Below, one piece after another: positions 55,919 through 64,000 of a DNA stretch of 64,000 bases; the stretch's first letter is position 1, and each line of letters opens with the position of its first letter. The stretch comes from Bufo bufo (lineage: Eukaryota; Chordata; Amphibia; Anura; Bufonidae): positions 42,996,323 through 43,060,322 of the forward strand of contig NC_053398.1 in assembly GCF_905171765.1 (NCBI RefSeq). Direction: 5' to 3'. A program made the position numbers and the translations under genes. A model generated the notes under the pieces. That model saw only the letters and a list, made by a program, of their open reading frames with translations, ran no database searches and was not told the DNA's origin.

Positions 55919-57146
55919 CCACAACACTACAGAGACAATAAAGGCCATTACACCACTCTGGCATTCCTAGTCTGGGACGTGCGTTATAACACCTTGGAAG
56001 GGCCCGGATAGTACCCTGCGCACACTGCAATTGGCGTCACGACAAATACAGAATATTATCCACCCGTACCTGTCCACTGCAGATGTATGGACAGGTCTTG
56101 CATATGGTTTGTGTTCAGGGAAATGTTCTTCTTGTTATTGGTAAGGACAGTGAGCTTCTGACAATTATGTTTTTGATGTCAATAGCACAGGAGTGGGGGT
56201 ATGGAAATATGGAATTTAAATGGCTATCTTTTGTACTATTGGATCTAGTCCCCAAGGAACCCTCCTTATAATTTTCAGATTTGGGTTGTACAGGGCCATA
56301 AAGAATTTTTTTCCCTGGGGGGGGTTCAGCTTTCTCAAATTATAAGTCATCATCCACATCCCCCCCCATAACAGTGTCCGTGACAGTGTCCCTATTGTAA
56401 GACGGACCCGCCGTTCCTTATGTAAGTGACTAAGTGAGCTACTTGTGCAAAGTATATGTACTACTACTATCTAATAATCTATCACTAACTTACTAGGACT
56501 GGGACTGTCAGGACTCCAGATAGGCTCCAGGCTGGCTCCCGCTCTTCAAACACTAAAACTAGGCTGCCGGCGGGAGCGTAACGTGACGTCACTCACTACG
56601 TCACGCCGCAGGTGCATGCTCCTGCCACTTTATTAATGAAGGCGGAGCAGGCGCGTGACGTCGGAGTGAGTGACGTTACGTGGCCAGCCGCCGGGAGACA
56701 GAGTCATGGAGGCGGAGCACAGGAGCAGTGGGGGTGGTCTGAATACACTGTCTACAGTATGTGTCTTTGTGTCATAGTTACCATCTGTGCGGTCGCCGGT
56801 CGGACACTAGTGCGAGGCTGGCAGGCGACAGTGCAGGAGGCGGAGCACAGGGGTGTGATTAGGGTGTGCCCAGGCACACCCGGCACACCCTGTGCGCACG
56901 CCTATGCTGCCCGCCCTGCAGCCTCCATCACCTCTCTGTGTGCCGCACTGCCCGCGCCGCTATTGCAGGCCGCGGCACGCCCGGGCCATTCTCTGGCAGG
57001 TTAGGAGGACAGACACGCCCCTGGGGTTGTAGGTGATTATGAGAAGTACCTGATGGTTTTCTTGTTTTGCTTAGTATTGTAAGTGCTCACATCTTGATAA
57101 TCTGGTGGCTCTGGCAATTTGATTTTTGTTGAGGAACGGTTGAGAC
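55919..57146. other. unassigned DNA, partly GC-rich and palindromic
   Basis: 56525-56710 is GC-rich, with gtgacgtcactcact facing gagtgagtgacgttacgt as a long imperfect palindrome. 56275-56400 has G- and C-runs. No gene is supported: the 130-residue ORF at 56612-57004 is low-complexity GC-rich translation. Confidence 0.4.
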
Positions 57147-57870
57147 GTATGCATATATCCATGCATGCCTGCAAACACGTGCGGGCATGTATGGTATATA
57201 TGTGCATACATTAACCACAGCATCATGGGACGATGTGCGCAGATGTGCCCAGCATCTGCGCACGTCTGCCCATGGTGATCCCCAGGGGCTCATGGTGGCC
57301 CCTGTGGGAAATATGTGCCCCCTGGGAGCCGGGCCCCCTTATAATGTAGGGGCTTGTGCCCCCTTATAACGTAGGGGCTTGTGCCCCCTTATAATGTAGG
57401 GGCTTGTGATGTAGGGGCTTGTGCCCCCTCATATAATAATGTGCCCCCTCTAGATATGTCTGTCCCTAATATTAATGTATACATGTGTATGGATGTGCCC
57501 CAAGCATCCATACGCATGTATATTATATATATCCCCCACCTTCCTCCTACAACTGAAACCAGGTGCATCGGTGTGAATGTGCCCCAAGCATTCACACCGA
57601 TGCAATCTGGCTAATTGCATCAGAATGACCGGACAAGGGTCCGGTCATCCTGATGGATACAAAGAGCTCCGATTCAACAGAATCTGAGCCCTTTGTTGTA
57701 ATTATCCCCAGCGCCGCTGGAGATAATTACGCATGATAGAAGAAGGGGAGAAACCTCTCCTCCTTCTATTATGTGCATTCCGACAGTGCGATTACTATCG
57801 CACTGTCCGGAATGCTAGGTGCAGCAGGCGGGAGATCAAAGGCTTCTCCCGCCTGTCTGCCAGAAGCGCG
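57147..57870. repeat. second chain of hairpins
   Basis: A series of palindromes: 57147-57209 (gtatgcatatat arms), 57235-57263 (gtgcgcagatg arms), a short run of tgtgcccccttataatgtag repeats (57315-57440), a tggatgtgccccaagcatcca hairpin, 57618-57655 (catcagaatgaccgga arms), a ttatcc...ggataa pair, 57776-57813 (cattccgacagtgcgat arms) and a ggcgggaga/tctcccgcc pair. It resembles 54278-55150 in design but not in sequence. Confidence 0.8.
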
Positions 57871-58134
57871 TCCCCGATGTGAGCACCTTCGTGGCTCGGA
57901 TGGGCGCGCGGGAGTGCGGGCCGCCCCCAGGTTTGGGGCCCCCACCTTGATAGGGCAATCGGCGCTCAGGACATCGCGGCCTCCCCCTCCTCCGGAGGAG
58001 AGTCGGCCGCCCTCCCTGGAGAATCAACCCCATGACGACGAGCATCCCTTGGGCAACGAACTGGAACCCCTGAACGGCTGAGTATCCCTCCCCACTATCC
58101 CACCAACGCTCCATTCCTGATTAACCCTTCCCAA

Positions 58135-58500
58135 ACTCCTATCCCACCAACGCCCCTTATTATATCCCCTGATCCCCTACTGATATCTCTCCCCTGGTTA
58201 CCCCTGGAACCCTATACACCCCTGGTTACCCCTGGAACCCTATATATCCCCTGATCCCCTACTGATATCTCTCCCTTGGTTACCCCTGGAACCCTATACA
58301 CCCCTGGTTACCTCTGGAACCCTATATATCCCCTGATCCCCTACTGATATACCCCTGGAACCCTATACCCCCCTACTGACCCCTGGAACCCTAAACACCC
58401 CTGGTTAACCCTGATTAACCCCTGGTGGTTACCCTGGTTCCCTGCCTTGGTTAACCCCTGCATTCCCCTGGTTAACCTCTGCCTTCCCCTGGTAACTACA
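58135..58500. repeat. degenerate tandem repeat around cccctggttacccctggaac
   Basis: ctggaaccctata and cccctgatcccctactgata recur with a period of about 85-90 bases, then decay into ctggttaacccctg variants. Confidence 0.85.
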
Positions 58501-59220
58501 TTTGCAGGGTATACTGTGTAACCCTTGCATTACTGTGTAGCTGTATTTGTGTCGGTGGCCTGCATACACCCCTACAGTGCCACCGTTAACCCTCGTCGTA
58601 CCCCGTAGGGACAGTGAGTAGTCAGGCGGGTGGGTTGTTAATATACTTGTATGTGTGAACTGTATAGTTAGTTGATGGGTGGAATTGGGAACGTGTAGTG
58701 TAGGTTAGGATTGTATATTTGTAGTGCTGTGTATTGTTAGTGTATTGCGTGCTTAGTGTATTAGGTTGTAATAAATACCGTTATATTTGTACCCTTTGTG
58801 TAGCGTGTACTTGTTAGCGGTAGTGAGTAAGGCGCATGCAGCTAGTGTAGTGATTAGTGTAAAGCATAGCAAAAGTATTGTGTTATTATTAGTATATAAA
58901 GGTATAAATGGGCGGAGTCATCAATAGTTGGCTCCTCCTATTTATGAATATTAATTATTGATATTTGCATAAATATTGGTGATTAATATTCCCCCTTTAC
59001 AGTTTTCCACTATAATTAAATCGTATTGATAACTCAAAAACCTCTTTTTGAGGTTTCCAAGATGTTCATCACTGTCACTGTCTGTATAATATGAATATAC
59101 AGTATCCAGTTATATCTGAAAGCTTGACTGGAGATGGAGTTTTTTTTGTGTTTGGGTGAAAACTGTCCCTTCTGAGGCATGCTGTCCAGACAGTTGGTTT
59201 CTGGTAAAGAGTTATTTCTA
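58501..59220. other. unassigned, AT-rich from 58880
   Basis: No gene seen. 58915-58990 contains a palindromic AT-rich block (taattattgatatttgcata and neighbours). Confidence 0.4.
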
Positions 59221-59296
59221 TTTTACTGATTAATGGCTAACTGAAAAGATGATGACACAATTGCAAGCTTTCAAGGCTACTTAGGCCTCTTCCATA
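59221..59296 (-). repeat. PLE-like terminal relic (second copy)
   Basis: The minus strand reads ggaagaggcctaagtagcct, tgaaagcttgcaattgtg, then gttagccattaa. It shares all of these blocks with 50040-50160, but GAAAG is intact here, while the first block is changed (ggaaga for ctgaaga). Confidence 0.55.
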
Positions 59297-59304
59297 GATC
59301 TCTT

Positions 59305-59495
59305 TTAACCCCATGAGGACCGGGCTAATTTTCACCTTAAGGACCAGGCAATTTTTTGCAAATCTGACATGTGTCACTTTATGTGGTGATAACTTTAAAA
59401 TGCTTTTAATATCCAGGCCATTCTGAGACTGTTTTCTTGTCACGTATTTTTATTTAAAAAAATCTAAATTTACCAAAAATTAGTCTTGTCATAAG
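59305..59495. mobile_element. truncated head of the TTAA element family
   Basis: After TTAA (59305-59308) the sequence matches 51521 onward (ccggact-like start, ttttcaccttaaggaccagg, tttttgcaaatctgac, gataactttaaaa). It breaks off near 59495. The two copies differ by many substitutions. Confidence 0.8.
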
Positions 59496-59867
59496 ACTTT
59501 AAAACCAATAGAGGGCACTGTTCATAACTCAATAGCGCCATCTATTTGTTTTCATAGTCTTATGACAGCTGAAAAACAAGGCAGATTATGCTCATTTGCA
59601 TGTCTTTCCCATATGCCCATGTTTATGCAAATGAGTTTTTACATGACAAAACTGTATAGAAAGGTTATTGAATATTATGTTAGGATAATAAGAAAACTTT
59701 TTGTCACCCTAATGATATTGATCTATGTGTGCAGGTCCACCCAAGCCATCCAACAGATGCAAAATAACTTTGAGGTTTACTGGTTCTCAGTCAGATGAGA
59801 GCTGGATTGGAATATCTCATAGTGCACAAGGCTGCCATTGTAAGGTATGCTGGCTGTTATCTGTCTC

Positions 59868-59905
<38 letters not shown>

Positions 59906-60045
59906 GGCTTGTACATACCTGGCTTTTGGCATATATATTTGTGTGGTTGTCTATTGTATGTTGTAAATAATAGGAGTCTAAGACACATCTAGCTATCTTC
60001 TTAATGCTATTTCCCATTTTGATGGGGTTTCCATCAATTTCTAAC
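59496..60045. other. unassigned DNA with one hairpin and one microsatellite
   Basis: A gtcataagact/agtcttatgac hairpin brackets 59486-59567. The microsatellite at 59869-59904 is listed separately. Nothing else is recognised. Confidence 0.4.
59869..59904. repeat. (ATAG)n microsatellite, nine units
   Basis: A pure tetranucleotide run of 36 bases. Confidence 0.97.
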
Positions 60046-60201
60046 CTTTTTTATGAACCAGACACCCTCTTCTCTTCAGAGTAGGGGGTGCCTGGTTGTC
60101 TCCGATTCACTTCCATTATACTCGGGTGCTTGGCCGAGCACACAAATATAGCAACGTGTTCAGGCCAAACACCCGAATACTTTGGTGCTCGATCATCACT
60201 A
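60046..60201. mobile_element. hAT terminal fragment related to hAT-2
   Basis: Ends ggtgctcgatcatcacta, and contains gaccagac/ggtgcctggtt and cgggtgcttggccgagcac blocks like those at 16631-16790. Only one terminus is present. Confidence 0.7.
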
Positions 60202-61560
60202 GTATCCACCTCTGAGAATCTAACTTTTTATCTCATCTTCTATTTACTGGCTAACATGGTACAAATATATGTTTTTAATTTAACAAACAGTGGAGAACTA
60301 AGGGACTTTCCTCTATTTATAACAATAGATGGGCTGTAAATGTTTAATCAGTTGGGTATGTAACTGCTGAGAACACCATCTTGAAGATGGAGGCAGTTTT
60401 GTTGATAGTTCCTGGCAGCGAAGCAGGCTTGCATGCTTAGTGATTCTCCATGTTAGTGAATCAAAGACAGGGAAATAGCTGAGAACTTCTTGTTTATGGA
60501 AGAACTGGAGTCTTAGCATTTGAATTACCACTGTTTAGAAAATGATGTCTATGATTGATAACCTCCTGAAGGCAGACCTGTCATTAGAATGTGAAAGGGA
60601 ACTTGTCACCCCCTTTATGTTGCCCTCACTGAGAGGGTATTTTCCTGTTCTTGCCCAGATATTAAGGTTCTATAGTATGATGCTCTATTATATGTGTGAA
60701 AAATTAACTTGCCTGGACCTATAATCAAGGTCGATCATGTTCACCAACCCTCTAGGTTTATTTAATCCAAGTGGTGCTTTCCACTGCAATAGGATCAATA
60801 GACAGACAGTTCAAAAACCAAACTGAGGACTCTTTACTTCAAACTGAACTTTAATATAATTTGATGTTAGTGTATAAGGATGTGTTATATTAAGTATATA
60901 CATATAACGCATGTAGTGAGAGAACAGCAAACATTAAGAAAACAACATCTTTCGGCATTATGAAATTTGTGGAGTAAAAACAATGATCGATCAAAGATTA
61001 GAAGATAACTTTTGTAGTTATTCCGCCTGGTAAGCCAGCACTATCTGTGTGATCTACCATGGTACAGTATAGTGAAAGCTCTATGAAACGACTATCTACA
61101 ACTGTAGTGAAGTATGGCCTTCTATAAGGTCAGTCCTCTGAAATAATAGGGCTAATCTACACAAGAGATATCAACAAAGAATTGTAATGGCCTTCTCAAA
61201 GAAGTGGTCTTTTAGAGACACTTCAGTGTCCAGTATATCAAACTATTGTGTGCTTCACTGGTCACATAGAATGGATTACCAAGAGTCATTCCGTCAAAAA
61301 AACATTTCAAATAACATGGGATTGGTCAAAATAAATCTGTCTAAAGGGTGATCTTGTCCTAAATTTGCAATACATGTACTGTATCTCAGTCACATTTCAG
61401 AAACCATAAGTGACACAAATCAACTGATTCTGGTGAGCATATAGCATATTGTGTCCCTACAGTTAGGTTTGCAAATCAGTACATGGGAAGGACAAAAGTT
61501 GAAAGACATGTAATGAACAAAGTAGGTTTCTCATGTCATGTCTTTTTCTAATGTGGCTCA
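60202..61560. other. unassigned non-coding DNA, ~1.35 kb
   Basis: The longest stretch without a recognised repeat or gene in the right half. Short ORFs have no motifs. Confidence 0.45.
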
Positions 61561-61822
61561 TTAGGCCTCATGCATATGATGATATCCATTTTGTGATCCA
61601 CAAAATATGGATACCATCCTTGTGCCATATCCTTTTTTTTTTTTGAGGACCCTTTGATTTTAATGGGTCAGTGGTCCATATTTTGTGGACCAGAATAGGA
61701 TATGTTGTATAATTTGCAGAACGACCTTACAGATGCAGACACAGTACAAAAAATGTAGATTGCACACAGACAGTATTCATATTTTGTGGATATGGATATG
61801 GTCGTGTGCATAAGGTCTTTGA
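61561..61822. mobile_element. MITE, same family as 1851-2177
   Basis: Left end aggcctcatgcatatga, right end (inverse) agaccttatgcacacgacca. The interior has paired ccatattttgtgga-type blocks. Confidence 0.65.
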
Positions 61823-62127
61823 CTGGTATGGATTGGAAGTCTATTTCCCATTGGTGAGCTTGAATTCTTACACAGTAGCCAATCTGAACAAGCAGAGCTG
61901 CCGGAAGGAGGCACAGGATCCAAAAGGAAAGTGCAGCTAAATTGTTGTCGAGGTGTAACTTGATGCTCCAACACCCAATGCAAAGCTTGCACAGGACCCC
62001 ACCACTATCTGCCATTATACAGCTTGATACTGCATACATGATAACTCTCCACCCTCTAAAGTTACCCCCTGCTGTTACAAATGTTCATAGAAAAGAATAT
62101 AATTAACACCACAACTAAAAAGCTTTA
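61823..62127. other. unassigned spacer
   Basis: Nothing recognised; the ORFs at 61668-62039 are not motif-bearing. Confidence 0.4.
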
Positions 62128-62509
62128 AAGGGGTTGGCCCATCTCAGACATTGATGGCATATGGCTAGGATATACCATCAATGTCAGATAGGTGCGGGTC
62201 CCACCTCTTTGACCCGCTGTTATCTCCAGAATCGGTCCCCCAAAGTGAAAAGACAACAGCCACTCATATGTGGCGACCCTTTCTTCACTGCTATGGGAGC
62301 AGTCTTATATTGGTGAATGGAGTGGTGGTTGCACTTATGGGACTTCTAAAGACAACATGCACTAATGCAATGTGCTCTCCTTCACTTTGGGGCCGCAGTT
62401 CTGAAGATAGGAGCAGGTCCCAGTGGTGGGACCTGCAGTCGAGCACCTATCTGACACTGATGGCATACCCTAGTGATAGGCCATCAATGTCTAAGATGGG
62501 CCAACCCCT
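62128..62509. mobile_element. TTAA-flanked MITE (382 bp)
   Basis: TTAA at 62124-62127 and 62510-62513. The ends aggggttggcccatc and its inverse extend as near-palindromes through gacattgatggc, tgtcagataggtgc and ggtcccacc. Confidence 0.85.
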
Positions 62510-62618
62510 TTAAGTGTATTACCACAGAATTCACTATTTTGTGTAATTTAAGAAAATGTTTGAACCCACATCTGAGAACAATATACACCAACCTCTTTAT
62601 GGTAAGGTGAATACTTAA

Positions 62619-62878
62619 AAAGGTTGTCTGGGCTTTTACTATTGATAAACTATCCTCGGGATAGGTCATAAATATCAGATCAGCGGGGGTCCGACACCCG
62701 GCACCCGCACCAATCAGCTGTATGAGGAGATGGCGAGTGCAGTGCGCACGTGCTGTATCCCTTTTCTCTTTCTGCTCTCCGCTGTATGTCTATGGGACAG
62801 CAGCGGACCCCCGCCCATCTGATATTGATGACCTATCCTGAGGATAGGTCATCAATAGAAAAAGCCTGGACAACCCCT
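62619..62878. mobile_element. TTAA-flanked MITE (260 bp)
   Basis: TTAA at 62615-62618 and 62879-62882. The ends aaggttgtctgggctttt and, inverted, aggggttgtccaggcttttt, with ctattgat...ctatcctc...ataggtcat blocks paired. Related to 62128-62509. Confidence 0.85.
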
Positions 62879-62882
62879 TTAA

Positions 62883-63138
62883 TGGTATGTACTTATATTT
62901 CTATCTTAATTTTTTATCACCTTTTGGAAGAATGAGGGGTTTGTGACCTCCATTTGCTGATTCAATGTGACCATCAGATGGTGCTTTCACTATTATGGAG
63001 AGGTGGCCATGCTTTCTGGCTCTCTCCTTGGGAGTTACAGAAAGAGTGTGCTTATCCCTTTTCATAAGGCCTTAATCTGACTGCTGTAATGTTTTTTAAA
63101 CACATTTTAGCTTCTGTATTACAGCCACAACCTCTGCC
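62883..63138. other. unassigned spacer
   Basis: Nothing recognised. Confidence 0.4.
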
Positions 63139-63308
63139 TAAGGCCTCATGCACACGACCGTTGTTGGGTTTCGTGTCCGTTGTTCAGTTTTCCGTGATTT
63201 TCTGCGGACCCATTGACTTTCAATGGGTCCGTTGAAAACTCGGAAAATGCACCGTTTGTCATCCGCGTCCGTGATCCGTGTTTCCAGTCCGTCAAAAAAA
63301 TATGACCT
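63139..63308. mobile_element. MITE fragment, same family as 1851-2177
   Basis: Starts taaggcctcatgcacacgac, with internal cccattgac/caatgggtccg pairing. No right terminus: it stops where L1 coding sequence begins. Confidence 0.7.
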
Positions 63309-63309
63309 G

Positions 63310-64000
63310 AATTGGACTAATTAAAATGATACTGCTACCTCAGTTGCTCTACGTCATTAGAAACAGTCCCATTTACTTGGGGGACTCCGTTTTTCATGAC
63401 ATAGAGAGATTATTCAATGTATTAATTTGGTCAAACAAAAGGGTAAGGAAAAAGATATATTGGCTTACAAGATCTTACGGACAAGGAGGACTAGAGGTCC
63501 CAGATATCAGATTGTACTATATGGTAGCTAATATTGCAACAATGATGAATTGGACACAGGTGGACCCTCTGAGCCATTTGGTATATAAGAGTGAGGGTGG
63601 CTTACCAGATATATTCACATTACTCGAATCAGGACAACTGGAAAGTACGCACCTATATAAAATACCATTGGTGAAATCATTGGTGAGGGTATGGAGTAAA
63701 GTCAAAAAGTCACAGAATTTAGAGGGGCAGATTAAAGTCACACCATTATGGTATAATAGGAGGTTAGGTAATGCTACCTTTTTGAAAGAGGCCAAATATT
63801 GGACTGATAAGGGTTTATGGCATATTTCACAATATTTTCAAAATGAAACACTGAAGGATAGGGACACATTATTAATGAATGTAAGGGAAGATAGACAAAG
63901 TTATTTTAGATATATTCAGTTGGTGGATATTGTCAAAACTGTTATAAAAAAAGGAAGATATAGTGACAAAACCACATGAGGTGATTAATTATATATTAGG
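63310..64000 (+). pseudogene. L1 ORF2 C-terminal part, second L1, runs off the window
   Basis: An open plus-strand frame to 63979. LIKMILLPQLLYVIRNSPIY is followed by LIWSNKRVRKKIYWLTRS and GGLEVPDIRLYYMVANIAT, the region after the RT active site in L1 ORF2 (compare LVKLIILPKCLYILQHAPYA in the L1 at 43440-43350). The sequence is clearly a different subfamily. A stop occurs at 63977-63979. The 5' part is missing, either by 5' truncation or loss at the MITE junction near 63309. Confidence 0.82.

Noticed and set aside
57773..58114. 102- and 92-residue ORFs on opposite strands
   Set aside because: GC-rich low-complexity sequence next to a hairpin chain; no motif.

Overview
The window is repeat-dominated vertebrate DNA, most likely from a frog or toad. 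I find no exon of a host gene, no tRNA gene and no CRISPR array. Nearly all recognisable coding sequence is decayed transposon: hAT (BED finger plus RNase H-like transposase), Tc1/mariner, L1, a Penelope-like element (PLE) with a GIY-YIG endonuclease, and a tyrosine-recombinase retroelement of the Ngaro type. The anuran assignment rests on this TE mix, on many TTAA-flanked palindromic elements, and on 18S rRNA-derived fragments that read like amphibian 18S. It is an inference.

Layout. 1-1613 is mostly unassigned. 1614-11914 is a PLE (terminal repeats, decayed ORF with RT and GIY-YIG) split by hAT-1 (3798-9893, exact 8-bp TSD gatatgac). hAT-1 itself holds a ~102-bp tandem array, a solo retroviral-type LTR (5114-5673), a broken transposase, a ~91-bp tandem array, antisense 18S pieces and the hAT dimerisation domain. 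11915-15540 holds a chain of hairpins, a 65-bp perfect inverted repeat and low-complexity tandem DNA. 16631-22087 is hAT-2 (TSD attagcat) with a minus-strand transposase, 18S pieces and a chain of foldbacks. 22262-28575 is a minus-strand Ngaro element with its split direct repeats A1-ORFs-B1-A2-B2 and an SGNH-hydrolase ORF. 28880-29504 is a probable solo LTR. 30331-30537 is a palindromic insertion. 30943-37606 is hAT-3, with a 296-bp tandem array of about ten units.

39355-49765 is a five-deep nest: a Tc1-like relic is split by hAT-4 (TSD ttactgac), which is split by a second Tc1 (TA), which is split by a near-complete L1 (14-bp TSD), whose ORF2 is split by a 293-bp insertion (15-bp TSD) containing a perfect 206-bp palindrome. 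51521-55158 is a TTAA-flanked element made of tandem repeats and a chain of near-perfect hairpins. 55163-63308 holds further unclassified repeats, hairpin chains and MITEs, and the window ends inside a second L1 ORF2 (63310-64000).

The elements do not form a pathway. They record successive insertions whose relative order can be read from target-site duplications. The most unusual content is the antisense 18S rRNA-derived module shared by hAT-1 and hAT-2, the perfect palindromic retroinsertions, and the habit of each hAT copy carrying its own private satellite-like array.
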